From the NCBI GenBank assembly GCA_003971905.1, contig RSEE01000008.1, positions 868,001 through 932,000 of the forward strand: a DNA stretch of 64,000 bases, read 5' to 3'. Every line of letters starts with the position of its first letter. The stretch's first letter is position 1. The notes under the pieces were generated by a model. That model was given only the letters and a program-made list of their open reading frames with translations. It searched no databases and had not been told where the DNA came from. Below, one piece after another: positions 45,932 through 57,907 of the stretch. The translations under genes were made by a program, and so were the position numbers. Source of the DNA: Moniliella sp. 'wahieum'. Lineage: Eukaryota; Basidiomycota; Moniliellomycetes; Moniliellales; Moniliellaceae.

Positions 45932-48624
45932 TCACCCTGCTATGCCTCCCGCTTTGGTCTTGGCTCCAGCTTTGGCTGCAGCGGCGGCCGCCAAGGCACG
46001 CTGGGCCTCTTCGTAGTGGCGCAGATTGGTGCCGGTGAAGAAGCCATTAAAGTCGAGCCGGGCCGCGAGTTGGGTGAAATGTTGCCGTGCAGTCGCGCCC
46101 ATCTCGGACTTGGGTTGTTCCGCACGCCCAATCCCTCCCGTCGCAGGCAGCGGCTCGCGTGCCCCGGGTCCTTCAATGACAAACTCGAAAAAGTCCCGCA
46201 GCTGTTCTCGCACAACCACCAGCGCCAGCATGGTCTGGTACCGCTCCTTGAGCAGCATGACTCCTCTGCACTAGCCCGATCATCGCCCACCGAACCTTCA
46301 CTAAGCAAGTCCGGTAACACATCGCCCCCCCACCGCTCGATCAAGCCAGCGAAGCGATCGCAGTTGCCCACCACCGCCATGACCAGTTTGGACAGGGGTG
46401 GAAAGGAAAGAAGTAACCCGTCCTGCACGTATGAGAGAAAAGTGCGATGCAAAGTGCGTACATCCGCAAAATCCAGTCGAGAAGGTGGTTCCCTTGCCCC
46501 GCCCCAGGCTTGAGAGGGAGCCACGCTCCGTGCCCCAAAAGAAGGGCGTACCTTGCGTGGAGAGAAGCTCGGCCCCAACGTACTGGGTGGGCGCAATTCA
46601 GGTCCGGGGGTACTCTGAGCCCGAGTCCGTATCTCCTCCAATCCGTGGGGAGGGCGCCCTCCTAACCTTGACGGGAAGGGAAGCAGTGCTTGAGTATGTT
46701 TACCAAGTTTGGTTGGGGAAGACAGGTGACGCACATTCCGCCCAGACAGGCCACTAGTTACACGGGATGGAGAGGCCGGGGGAGTGGAAGCATTGCTAAG
46801 CCGCTTGTCCCGTTTATCTTGTCTTTCCTCGTGGGCTTGATACAGTTGGTTCAGCAGAGTGTGGTACTGTACTTCAATCACATCCGTCTACCCTGCAGTT
46901 AGTTGGGATCTAGTTGCCCCAAAAGGACGTACCTGGAAATGCCCGAGCAGCGTATCCAAAAACCAAATCAAGTCTCGAGCCAGGCACCAAGTTAACGGAG
47001 CAAGTCAGAACGGTGCTTAACCTCTTTGGGGTTGACGCCGCCCTCGCCAACGCCGGTGAACTTGCGCCGCACTCGTTGGCTGTTGGAGAGGGAAGTCCAG
47101 CACCCACAACACGGCGGTGAGTATGACATAAAGCAAATAAGTAAGAAGAAAAAGTCGCATACCGCCCCACTTCGGCAGGGGACAGGAATAAGTCCAAGGG
47201 AAACTCGGCCGTATAGCTTAATTGCCACCCTGGCACTCCCGCATGGAGGGAAAATGATTCTCCATCATCTCCGAGGGGAACAGGACGCCAATGCAGCCGT
47301 TCCATCGATGGTTGCTCCATCTCCCCTACTGTTCGATGCAGGGCTTGTTCGAGGTCGGCTTCGTGGAGAGCGGCAGAAAACGCGGTCCGAGCATACGCTT
47401 TCTCTTTTTTCGTCCGCTCCAGCTCCGAGAGGAGAGAGCAGGCAAAACCGCCATTCCTTAGAAGAAAGAACTGACCCAAGTCTTCTAGCGCCGATACGAC
47501 CGCATCGTTCGTCAATACGGTGCGCCAAAGCCACTCTCCCACCTCTTGTTGCAGGTCGAGCAAAGTTTGGGAAAACATGAGAGGGTGGCTAGGGCGTGCA
47601 TCCGGTCGACGTAATCGTGCTGCATGAACGGTGATGAGGGTTTGGGGTATAGGACCAGCCTCGGCCTGGCCCCGGTCCAGGGCAAAAAACTTGACCCGAT
47701 GCAAGGCTCGGCCAATATAGAGGATGGTGTCAGCGAGGGGGGGAGGGATGGAGTGAGGAAAAGCATAAGGTCGTAACCCCCAATCAGAACCCACTTGCTC
47801 CACCAGAGCATCGCGACCAGATGAAACCAGGCGTGATCCCATGGACACCGGGCTTCCACTGACTGTACCCTGGCACACCCAGTCGATCAGGATCTCCATC
47901 CAGCTATGCTCCACCGCCGCGCGCACTGAGGCCATGAGGTCCGCCACTTGGGCAATCCCTGTATCCACCGCATGGGTCAGGAGGTCAATCAACAACCCAC
48001 CCGTCCATCCCTCCAGACCTGTGGGGAGCGTCTCCACGTCCACCTTATCGGGCAAACCAAGGAGGTTGTAGCTCGCCCTTGGACCCAGGAGCAAGGCGCG
48101 TACCAGTCGTCGAAGTGCGACGCAACGAGGATACCAGTCAGCCAATTCGGCACGGACTGACAAGAGGGAGACAAAGGAATGGGATGCAACAAAATCTGGG
48201 TCGCGCTCCAATATACCCTGCTCGATGGCCACGAGCGTTTTTGGTAATCATCCAGCGCGTGCAGCAAAGCCGCACAGAGCGGGGCGAGGTGGGCAGTAAC
48301 ACACTCATCTCCGCGCGAGGCACGGAAGGCGACATGGCGAAGAAGCTGGGTACGGGAACGATCCATCATTACTTGGGCGAAACGACGGACAATCCGGACG
48401 CTCCAGCCGAGTTCGGCTAGACTCTGGAGCTGCGCTCGCTCTCCCGCTTGCAGAGAAACCTCGGCGGGGACGCGCACTGAGGCATCGAGAGCGGCAAGCA
48501 GCTCGGACTCGCTGGCAAGGGTGGCCACATCATTCCCCTCTTGGATCGGGCTGCCATCAGGTGCATAGGCGGCCACAAGCGACGACGGATGACCGCCCAG
48601 GATGAGAAGCACCTCGGACAACAT
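45932..48624 (-). CDS. Gamma-tubulin complex component, GCP4-like
   Basis: GCP4 is a gamma-tubulin ring complex subunit for microtubule nucleation. The start MLSEVLLILGGHPSSL matches the GCP4 N-terminus. The GRIP1 part has ADTILYIGRALHRVKFFALD and VGEWLWRTVLTNDAVVSALE. The GRIP2 part starts LSYTAEFPLDLFLSPAEVGR and includes DLIWFLDTLLGHFQ. After a 45-nt intron (46888-46932) it reads DVIEVQYHTLLNQLYQAHE, which fits the LQVDVLESQFSQLL zone of GCP4. A Ser/Pro-rich insert (about 46560-46840) interrupts GRIP2. The end RLDFNGFFTG fits LRLDYNKYYT. Frame breaks lie near 48235, 47090-47120, 47000 and 46260. GCP4 is favoured over GCP2/3 by the short N-terminus. Confidence 0.82.
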
Positions 48625-49250
48625 CCCCAGGCGCGTCCGGCTCGTTGCTGGCCAAGAGCGCGCCTACATATTAAGTACACGAAACAGCACCCGCATTTCG
48701 CGCGCCCGGCACTGCTGACGTAATCCGGTATTTCACCTCGCTTCGTCCATGCATGTCGATGCTGTATAGATACACGCTGCGGAGGCTGGCTCCCCCCGTC
48801 ATTCCGACCTCGCATCCTTTCTTCAACCGCAGGCTCGAGTCACTTTGCGGCCAGGGGTGGATGTTGGTATGGTTATGCACTCAAGATAATTGATGGTTGG
48901 AAGACCTGGTCCACCCTTCCGATCATGGTGCCTCGGTGTGTGTTATATCAGCCGCAAGCTCATCTTTTGTCGGTAAAGAAACTGCCCCTCATGCCCTCTC
49001 CAGCTTCAAGTACTTGGACGCCCTTGCCCGAATGGCGAAGACAGATTCGTACATTCACGGTTCATGTCTCCCATCACCACTTCTAGCGTGTCTGTCTACG
49101 TCCAAAGATGATCTCACCAAGCCAGAGGCCGGCGCTCCTCGCAGCCACAAGCCAAGGCTTAATCAAGGCGATCGCCAAGTTTGCTCTATATGTCAGTTCC
49201 TTGTCGCGAGCGACGTTTCCCCAGCGGCAATGCTTAGCCAAAACGATCAG
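48625..49250. other. Spacer
   Basis: About 630 bases between the GCP4-like promoter and the 3' end of the next minus-strand gene. No gene recognised. Confidence 0.4.
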
Positions 49251-49761
49251 TTAGCTTTGCTGGGATGAGTTTCCGGTACGAGCATAGTACTCCTGGCGCA
49301 GTTCATCTTTCCACTTGTGGATCTCATCCTCAGTAGGGATGATCCCCCTTTTCCCCAGCTCGGAGCGGGCAACAGCCCTCATGCGGGCATCAAAGTCCCT
49401 CTCCTCCGATTCGTGCTGCAGCAGGGCTTTGTCTGCGGAGAGGGTGAACCAGGCCATGGCCACTTATGGGATAAAGTCAGCCAATAGAGTTTCCACAGCC
49501 CACCCCACATCCGCGCATATCCTCGCATCCCAGTTGCGAGCGGGACATACCCGAGGCAGTGATAAAGACTTTGACCTGGAACCTCTGGCGACCAAAGGCA
49601 GGGTAAGCAATGCCGCCAAAGTAACATCCGAGGCCGCCTAGGAGTGTGCCATAGAGCAGACCCTTGATTCCAGCAAGAGACTGCACCAGCGATGCATGCT
49701 CCGTCTCATCTCGGCGCCAAAATCTCCGGCGCTGTTCGAGAGGAAGCCCGGGATCGCTCAT
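49251..49761 (-). CDS. Small probable mitochondrial membrane protein (Rcf2/HIG1-like?)
   Basis: Exon 1 (49761-49551) encodes MSDPGLPLEQRRRFWRRDE and a Gly-rich helix, LLYGTLLGGLGCYFGGIAYP. An 88-nt intron (GTATGT to CATAAG) leads to exon 2 (49462-49251) with VKVFITASVAMAWFTLSADK bridging the join. The amphipathic tail ends ELRQEYYARTGNSSQQS. The frame is unbroken, 140 residues. Two short membrane segments and a basic, charged C-terminus recall HIG1-type respiratory supercomplex factors, but no diagnostic motif is certain. The gene is firm; its role is a guess. Confidence 0.6.
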
Positions 49762-49787
49762 GGTGGTGGCGCGATGAACAATGAATG

Positions 49788-49830
49788 TTGGAGTTGAGTG
49801 TTGAGTGTTGAGTGTTGGTTGAGTGGAGTG
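49788..49830. repeat. (TTGAGTG)n short tandem repeat
   Basis: Several TTGAGTG units, with TTGGTTGAGTGGAG variants, 27-70 bases upstream of the minus-strand gene ATG at 49761, so it sits in its leader or promoter. Confidence 0.7.
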
Positions 49831-50284
49831 CTCGGTGTTGAGAGGTTGCACGATGGTCAAGTCGATGTCATCTTCGTCTACCAACGGCTTGAGGCTTCAT
49901 TAGAAGCGTGAAGTTCTTGAACGTTCATGCAATGTGACATATGTATATGACAGCTGATGCATGATGCATGCATGATGTCACTTGTGCATGCATGATGTCA
50001 CTTGTCAACGTTGAACGTTCAACCCGGAGCGAATTTCGGTGCAAGTGAGTACTATTGTGGGGATCTGATCCTCGTCCCACCCACTTGGCTCCCCTGCTCT
50101 CCTTACATATGGCCTGTTTCCTCTCTTTCCTACTCAAAACGTTCATTGAGAACGTGGGTGGCCCGGAAGGAGCGCCCAAATGAAGATGGGATCCCGTGTG
50201 GCCTCATGCATCCATGCCCCAACTTTATTTTTTGGCGCAGGTGAAGACGTCCTTCAATGAGATGGCCGCACTTCTGAATCATAT

Positions 50285-50364
50285 CATTGACAGAGCTTAA
50301 GGCTGGGACAGGGGGAACGCTACGTCTATTGAAACCGAACCGTTCATCTTACGGGGGTTACTTG
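50285..50364 (-). mobile_element. LINE 3' tail, inverted solo copy
   Basis: 80 bases that are the reverse complement of the 3' end shared by the LINE copies at 30336 and 53256 (from CAAGTAACCCCCG to CTGTCAATG), with a 4-base insertion. No coding part remains. Extreme 5' truncation is typical of LINE insertion. Confidence 0.8.
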
Positions 50365-51316
50365 TATATACTTTTGAAGAAAAAAGAAGAAAAAGAGAAC
50401 GGGGAATAACACTGGCGGAGTAAACGAAACTGATGTTGGCGGTGGACAAGGAGGAGAGCCAAGTCTCGTTGAGCCCATAGATGTACTCACAGTCACATCA
50501 ACCTACATATTGCGCCTCATTCATGTGCTTCAAAATAAGAGCCTGCCGAGAGACGCTCCCCCACATCGCGTTGCCAGCGATGGTGTTGCGGTTTAATCCC
50601 CCCTCCCCCGCTACACACACGCCAGCCGAAGTGTAAGCGGGAAAAGTGGTGAAGGTATGTGTCACAGTCGGGGCTAAGGCGAGGGAAACCGGAATCGGAC
50701 TAGGCCAAGGGGTGTAGCAATCATTCGTGGGGAAGAAGCAAGAATAGAGGACATGGTGCGAAGTGGAAGGAACAGGGAAGGAGCGAGACGCTCAAGACGA
50801 AGAAATTGGAAATGGGAGCGAGATCAGCCAAACTATGACGACAGTATGTTGCGTATATTATCCCTGTGCTCTCCTCCACTCTTTTTCGCCTTGGGGTGAA
50901 AAGGTCATTGTCCTATGGTACTAGTTCATGCGGAAGTTGTCCTTCGCTTCTGAACTAGTATTCTTGAAGGAATGGAGAGGGAGACGTACATGGTGGGGAG
51001 AACTCTACTTACGAAGTATAAGAACTGTAGGAAGGCAGTAATAAGTCTTATAGAGGAAAAGGGGGATAGTCCTGAAAGAATGTGGGTTGGAGTGCGAGAT
51101 GAAGGGATGATGACCCACCACAGAGGCGTACGGAAAAATAAACAGCAACATCGAGGAAGGTGGGTGACGAGAGTGGCGAAGAATAGCAGGTTCCTTTGGA
51201 GGATGGGTACATGGTGAGACAGGGGAACAGGCGCACCCCCATTCCATATTTAACCATATAATGTAGGCCACTATTAAGCATGGGGACCGATATATGGTAT
51301 AACAGGGGGTGTCAGA

Positions 51317-51333
51317 CTCGGTTCAATCCCGAG
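51317..51333 (+). other. Isolated tRNA T-arm-like stem-loop
   Basis: CTCGG-TTCAATC-CCGAG is a perfect T arm with a B-box-like loop, followed by CAGCCCCGCCACCA. No matching A box or acceptor strand was found upstream, so it is at most a tRNA relic. Confidence 0.3.
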
Positions 51334-52378
51334 CAGCCCCGCCACCATGGTTCAGTATGAATGAGGAAAAAGCACCATGAGCAAGTACGAACACATGCGC
51401 TCATAAGATCGGGGAGGCCACGGCACAGCAGTGGTTCCGCAAGGATGGGTCAGAGTGTGAAGGGAAGCTCACAACGTTCTTGCTTTTACAGCAAATTATA
51501 TGCAAAATCTCCTCTAGTGTGCAAGGGTATATGTCCTCCGCGGAGACAGTCGCCTACTGATGTATGACGAACCAGCAAAAGAAAGAGCCGACCTCCTCTA
51601 TAGCGCCTTGTGGGTAAAGGGGTCCAAGGGCGTAGGGCTAAGAAGCTTTTCTTACCAAATTAGAGAAGTCATCCCTCTCTGCCTCACTAGGGATATACTC
51701 CACCAGTAGAGAGCCCCAGTGCGGTCGGCATGGAGAGGATGAAGTAGAAGAAATGTGGTTGATGGCATTTTGTTTAGCTGTGTGATCTCGCTCCCCCCTT
51801 TTTCGATGTATTATCTCGAGCGTCTCTTCACTCTTTTCCCCATTTGATGTTATTCAGCTTCGCTATATGTCCTCTGTTTTCTCCTTTTTTCCACACGAGC
51901 GATTGCTACCTTCCCTGGAGTTGTGTCTCCACTCCGGTCTCCATATCGCCTTCGCCCCCAACAGCTTGGACACAATTGGTCGCTTTTGACGGTCCAAAAT
52001 TCATTATTAGTACGGGGAGAGGGTCCTTACGTAGACATGTAAGGCCCATCACCCGCCCATTCATGCGGAATGGAACACTGTCTCCCAACATCCATGAGTG
52101 TTCGAATGCTGTATAGTGGTTGACACGTAGTGATAATGACAGAGACGCGGCTGCGCGCTCTACTGGGCATGTACAGAGGAGGCGGGCCTTAGCTCGGATC
52201 AGAACATCTTGGATCCAACGCAGCCCCCATAACAGTATGTTTGAGGCTTCACCCCAGCCCGTTCGCTGACCATAGCCACGATCGACCCCCACTGTTCTGT
52301 CATCTCGCGTCCACAACCGCTCCATGGTCTACACACTCTACCATTCCATGAAAACACAGTGATTCCAATGCATTCCAA

Positions 52379-53001
52379 CTAGTACCGCAATACATCTCCT
52401 TCACAATTGCCAATTGCAGATACGTGGGAAGGCCCCAGACCATGAGTTGGCCGAATGAAGGTCGGTGGCCCAGCTTGGGATATTTCATACCGGGCAATAA
52501 GGCATTGAGTGAAGACGATGAGGACTAAGGAACCGATAAGAGCAACAAGCGGTGGTGCTCTCATCTGTGAATTAATGAGAGTTTTGAAGCGCGAAAAGAA
52601 GCCGGGGGAGTAAGTGACGAGAGTGGGTGGTGCGACTGAAGGTTGGTCAGCCTTGAAGAATGAGAGTTCTGTAATGGCGAGGCTGTGAGAAGGCGGAGAG
52701 GGTGACACACTGGAAGAGGGCTTGCGAGAAAAACGCCGCCTGAACCTGCAGAAACACAAAGCCTGTTGGAGAAAATAATAGAATGCCACCCTGTTGTTGC
52801 ACCGTGGCTGTTGTGAATGGCACTACCCTAGTTAGGTAGATGATGGTTTTAGGCTTAGCCTGCGCGGCGCGCTCTATCCGTGGCGCCTCCGCTTGGTTCC
52901 CATTGTAAGCCGCACGTGTAGGAGACACTACTGGCGCATTCCTCTGTTCTTCTTTACCACCGCCACCTCTTCGCTCAACTCCTTACCTCATTCTCGCTCA
53001 T
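52379..53001 (-). CDS. Small single-pass membrane protein, unknown
   Basis: I propose three exons: 53001-52987 (MSENE), 52943-52827 (RNAPVVSPTRAAYNG to KPKTIIYLTR) and 52745-52379. Introns of 43 nt (GTAAGG to AACAG) and 81 nt (GTAGTG to CTGCAG) separate them. The third exon reads best in a frame needing one base shift after the splice: RRRFSRKPSSSVSPSPPSHS, then the membrane segment PPLVALIGSLVLIVFTQCLI, and a short tail ending GDVLRY. Basic residues before the helix suggest the N-terminus faces the cytosol. No family recognised. Confidence 0.42.
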
Positions 53002-53255
53002 CTACTTCTGATAGCTCAGACCGGGCTGTCTGCCTGCCGTAGTATGTCGTTACACTGTGAACCCATTCCCCACCATGGGTATGTCTTTCCTGGCAAGCCA
53101 TATCAGGTGAAGGCAGCAAGGCAGCCACAGAAGGAGAAAGTCAGAAAAGGATGCACAGTTAACCTCTTTGGCCGCATTTTCCAACGGTTCACAAAGGATG
53201 TTGGATTTTCCGGTTTCCACAGTGCCATACGCACCATTTCTCACAGAGATAGATA

Positions 53256-53628
53256 TGATGCTTGAACAAGCAGAATGCGACAAGAACGCCAAGTACCAGG
53301 GACGCACTCAAGAGCCGTTTTTCCCCCTGGTTTTGACGACGCGAGGATACTACGGCACCAAGACGACGGGCAAGCGCATTGGAAGGAGTTGGCTACTAAG
53401 TCTCAGTGGAAATGGTTCCTCGCTCGGATGTCAACCACGTTCCTCCGTGTCCACACGCGCTTCCTAGGGTACGGGACCGGATGGCGTGAGCCGGAGGGTC
53501 CTGATATCCTGGCGACCCCCCTGGTCCCTTAATCTTGGTGGCGCTTCCAAGTAACCCCCGCAAGATGAACGGTTCGGTTTAGAAGTAGCGTTTCCCCTGT
53601 CCCAGCCTTAAGCTCTGTCAATGAAATG
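53256..53628 (+). mobile_element. 5'-truncated LINE retrotransposon, copy 2
   Basis: From GATGCTTGAACAAGC on, nearly identical to 30549-30925, with an 8-base deletion (TTGTTTGC lost) that breaks the reading frame. The left junction at about 53256 is sharp; sequence before it is unrelated to copy 1. The 3' end stops at the same CTGTCAATG. Confidence 0.75.
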
Positions 53629-56161
53629 GACGAGGTATGCCATTGTGTCCCATTCCCACGGATAGTTACATTGCAAAGCCCCAAACCCAGTCAATTCAGA
53701 TTCAGCGGTAAGGGCATATTGGCGTGAGGTTACTAAGACAAAATTGGAACTGCGACGGTCTGAAGCGGCAAGTTAGAAAGACGAAGGGACAAGCAGGGTA
53801 AGGGGGCGATGAACCAATGAGAAGGAAGATCCCACACAGGGGTGGGAAGCGTCGGGAAAAAGCACATCTGGGAGAGGCGGAGGAATTGTGCTTGGGGTCA
53901 TATCCGGACCTTTTATTGAACTCTCTCGTGCGCCCCTTCTCAGACGACACTCCCATTCTCAACGAGCCCATCGCTGTGAAGAAAAATGCCGAGATGTGTG
54001 GCGTAGGTGATATATGGCCAGGCGTGCGGACTACTGCGAGTGGTGAGATCTGAGACTATAGGAGTGTTCGGATGATCAGGAATGGAGAGGAATGGAGAGC
54101 TCGGAGGAATGTCGATGACCGGATGACCGGTCGATGACCACATCTTGCAGAAGGATTTTGATAGGGGAAGCGTTTTTCTTTTTGTCCCTGCTGTGACATG
54201 TGTGCACGTTGTGAACGCGCTGAACGTATAACGTTGAAGCTTTTGAAGCTTGAAGTTGGAAGTTCTGCAAATGCTATGATTTCAGAATTCGTTGTACTTG
54301 AAGCCTAACGTCGAACGTGGTGAACATGGTGAACCCCAGGCCAGGGGTGGGATCTGGGGGAAGCGCAAGTCGTCCTGTGGACGTGCAGGACATGGGATGA
54401 TTAATGATTGAGGAAGATATGTATAATGGATGATCGATGATCGATGATGCAATGATGGGCTGAAATGCACTAGCATGGGAGAAAATGCGAGCGCAGAGAT
54501 CGCTCTCAGGGCATCAGCGCATGTGAATCTTGTATCATCTCTCAGCGCTGCGCCATTAGTACTTAGTGCATTAGTGCATTTGCGTTTAACCAAGCGAAAC
54601 AGCGCTCCCAATTAGACAATTGGAGAGAGCGTTGTGAGACTGAGGCTGGGAGGGCTACCCTGGGCGGCGACACTAATAGTGGGCCAGGACGCCACGCAAT
54701 GCCTATGCGCCCATGAGATCATGACATCTGAGATCTGAGGAGTGTCGGACGTTCTACTGTGGCGGTAAATGCTGTGACATTGAGGCTGAACTTGCTCGGT
54801 ACTGAGTCTGAGTACTTTTTTTTTTTTACCGAGTGGCTGGAAGCCCTGAGGGCGGGTCTGTATGTGCTACCTGCAGGAAACTACCGCCGTGCGGGCTGTG
54901 CTGACATGTGACATGTGACATGTGAGTGTGATACGTGGTGTTTCACTGCCAGACCAACTTGGTACTCAGTCTGAGATCTGGGGGGTCTGAGGATCTGAGG
55001 CCCTGTGGCCTGAGCGCCTGAGCGTCTGTTGAGCGCGCGGCGGAGTACCAGTAATTGAGTACCGAGCAAAACTTGGTCTGCGTCACGCGTCAGGGGCTAG
55101 TGTTAGTGTATGTTAGCAGCGCAGCTGTGCTAAACGCTAAGCGCAATATCCAGTGGCAACGTGGATCACCATCGTCACCGATCACAGGCACAGGTCGTCT
55201 GCTGCCCCCTATGTTTAACGTTTAACGTCGTACCTTTACGTTTACGCGTTACGCGCCTTTACTTCTACCGGCTACCACTCAGCGTACTTCACGCTTCACG
55301 AGCTTCACGTTTAACACGTTAATGTAGGCTATCGGTTATAACGAGTTAACGTTTAACGTTTAACGCAGGTTAACGCAGGTTAACGCAGGTTAACGTTTAA
55401 TAGCGCTTAGCGCTTAACGCTTGCGCTTAAGCTTTGAGCGTCGAAATCTAAGAGTTACATACGATGCATGCTTGCCTAGGACCCGGTACACGTTCTCGGT
55501 TCCCGCTTGGCTGGTATATGTTTACCAGGTAATAAAGAACGCAAAAGTTCTTCGTTGAATCAATCGATAATGGATAGGAAAGGCTGTTCGAGACCTTGTT
55601 GTGGGCCGTATGGCCGTATCACCGGCGTCGGTGACCGGTGGCGAGGAGCTGTGGCTCGGTGCCCAGGCCCAGGTTTGAAAGTTAACCTCTGGAGGAAAAC
55701 CATTAATCAGTACTGAGACTCAGTACTCAGTCTGAGTACCGTTTAACCACACGTCACGCATCACAATCGTTACATGTTTCACGCTCGGTGTTACATGTTA
55801 GGTACGTTTGATCTTAATCTTTTCGAACACAGGGCTCGGCCGCACGCCGATCATCTGTACGTGCGTGTGCACATGGATGCGCACATGCAGCGCTCCTGCT
55901 CACACTCACCAGACGCACTACCGGCACAATGCAAACCCTTTCCTTCTCCCGCTACCGCCCTGAGCGTGAGCGCTGTTGAAACGCCGCCCAGGCACCGAGG
56001 TGGTGCACCCTCCTACGTAACTTCATTTCTCTTACCCAAATCACACTTGGAGTCCATGCCCCTTCTGCTATTTCTCCCTTTCCCTTTTCTCCATCCTCTG
56101 CGTCCTGTCTCCCGCCCTCCAACTACCACCAGCCCACTCCAACTGAAGCTTCCCATCAGGT
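53629..56161. other. Gene desert of palindromic and repeated short words
   Basis: About 2.5 kb, no gene. It has a GACATGTGACATGTGACATG array at about 54902, a poly-T of eleven at about 54818, TCTGAGATCTGGGG and GTCTGAGGATCTGAGG words near 54970, and a TTAACG-rich block at 55210-55435 (TTTAACGTTTAACG, ACGCAGGTTAACGCAGGTTA). ACTCAGTACTCAGTCTGAGT lies at about 55718-55737. The last 250 bases are CT-rich and serve the gene at 56162. Confidence 0.6.
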
Positions 56162-56630
56162 ATGCGCGTCCTGCTGCTGCTTGCCGCTCTTACCGGTGCT
56201 TTCGCGTCGCGGGACATGTTGGTGAATGTTCCCAATCCTGGGGATGCCCTCAATCTCGCCCAGCCAACCTATGATTGGAGCCCTCAGGGGCCAGCAAAAC
56301 TTCGCTCGCTCTTTCGGTGGCAGTATGACATGCGCGACACTGCATTTGACCTTGGACTGGATAAGTCTGAAATAGCTTTCGACTCACCTCCGCCTATCTC
56401 ATGGGAGGAGGTGTTGAACCTTCCTCCCGAACCACCTTTGGACCGCGGAAGATCGGAGGAGCGCATCATCAACTACGCTATGGTACGTCTTCTCTATTTA
56501 TCCATCACTACCACCCCGAGCCGAGCGCTGACAGCTGACACCCGTGCAGCTGATGGCCCAGCAGCGCGATTTTCACAAAGCCCTTCAAGCCCGCCATGAG
56601 GCTGAAGAGACGCCTAATCAAAGCCCCTGA
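56162..56630 (+). CDS. Small secreted protein, unknown
   Basis: Exon 1 (56162-56482) starts with a clear signal peptide, MRVLLLLAALTGAFASRD. It continues MLVNVPNPGDALNLAQPTYD, SLFRWQYDMRDTAFDLGL and ISWEEVLNLPPEPP. A 67-nt intron (GTACGT to GTGCAG) leads to exon 2 (56550-56630) with LMAQQRDFHKALQARHEAEE, ending NQSP. The frame is unbroken, 133 residues. It has no Cys in the mature part, so it is not a Cys-rich effector type. I recognise no family. Secretion rests on the signal peptide only; a mitochondrial leader is the alternative. Confidence 0.6.
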
Positions 56631-57873
56631 ACACTCTGTGGCAGCATACCCTCGTCTCTGGTTCCTTCGACCTCTTCTTCGTTCTGCACCCCTCCGCACT
56701 GGGCTCGACCTATATTCGTTTGTTTTCCGTTTTGCACATCAACTCTTTTTTGGTTACGACAGCGGTAAGCGCTATAGGCGCTACTCTAATAAGCGCTAAG
56801 CAGAAGGCGTGGCCTTATGGGCAATGGATTACCCGTTATCGATTATCCCCGTTATGCGTTGTATTCTATACGCGTGTGCTGTTGCTGTTACTGCACACAT
56901 CCCAACGTTCCCAACAAAAATCAGAAGTGTGTCGGTTTAGATCACAGAGATCACAGAATATAGGTCACATGTCACACAAGGGAACCTTGGGCCTCGCCCT
57001 GGCCTGAGGCCCCTGAGGCCCTCAGGCACAGGCCCCTGAAGCTGAAGTTTGCAGCCCGCACATTCAGGGGGTGGGTGGTTGAACGAGTTGATACTGGTCG
57101 CTTATCGAGATGATCCATCGATGTAATTTCGATGGGGATCTATGCCATCTATGCACTACCCTTCAAGCTTCAGCGCCTTCAGCAATGGGTAACATGGGTA
57201 ACCGGTAGCAGCGCGTGGTATTTGTCATGTGTGATGCACGATGGCCGATGCGCCGACCACAATAGTGCACCATACCCCGATGGGAAAGTTTTTCATTCAA
57301 GCCGAGACAATAGGTGTCACTAGTGTCACATGTAATGCATTAAGTAGTCACTATAGTCACACTATAAGGCCTAAGGCCTAAGGCACCTTTGGATGTATTT
57401 AATGAAGCTCATCGATCATTGATCGGCCACCCCAGGCGTGGGGCGGCGTGAGGCCGTGATGTGTGAGGCTTAGGGGCACTCAGTGTACTCATACTCCTTC
57501 TCCTTAGGCCTTAGGGCCTTAGTGTTCTACTCAACGTACTCACTCAGGCTCAGGCCCAGGCCCAAGGCCTAAGGCCAAATTAGTGACTTCTGCCAAGCCC
57601 TAATACACTTCCCCCCGCGCTATATACAAAAGAAAGACATTGTTAATTTCTTTCTTTGTTCCTCTTCCTCTTCCCCGGCACCTGCCATGGCCAGTAAGAT
57701 CTCAGAGACAAAAAGACATCATCTGCCCCAGTCTCGTAAACTGCAACCCTAACCTAAATCGCGCATGGCATTTAATATTTACTGGTTACCCCCGGCGTCT
57801 CTCTAACTACCGGCAAGGGAGGGAATTTAGGAATTTATGGCGTCTCACCTTTATTGGGAGAGGTTCCGCAATG

Positions 57874-57907
57874 GCCCGGATAGCTCAACGGTAGCATTGG
57901 CCTTCCA
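57874..57907 (+). other. tRNA 5'-half-like sequence
   Basis: GCCCGGATAGCTCAACGGTAG contains a perfect A box (TAGCTCAACGG), and CTTCCA could be a Gly(TCC) anticodon loop. No B box or complementary acceptor strand follows, so this is a relic or chance match. Confidence 0.3.

Larger units (their letters stand above)
49762..52378. other. Gene-poor region with LINE tail
   Basis: About 2.6 kb with no supportable gene. It holds ATGCATGATG repeats (49958-50005), the palindromic GTTGAACGTTCAAC at about 50009-50022, the LINE tail at 50285 and a T-arm-like stem at 51317. A minus-strand frame (52325-51906) has no domain. Confidence 0.5.

Noticed and set aside
51300-51355. Full tRNA gene at the T-arm-like stem
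   Set aside because: No D arm, anticodon arm or acceptor partner at proper spacing.
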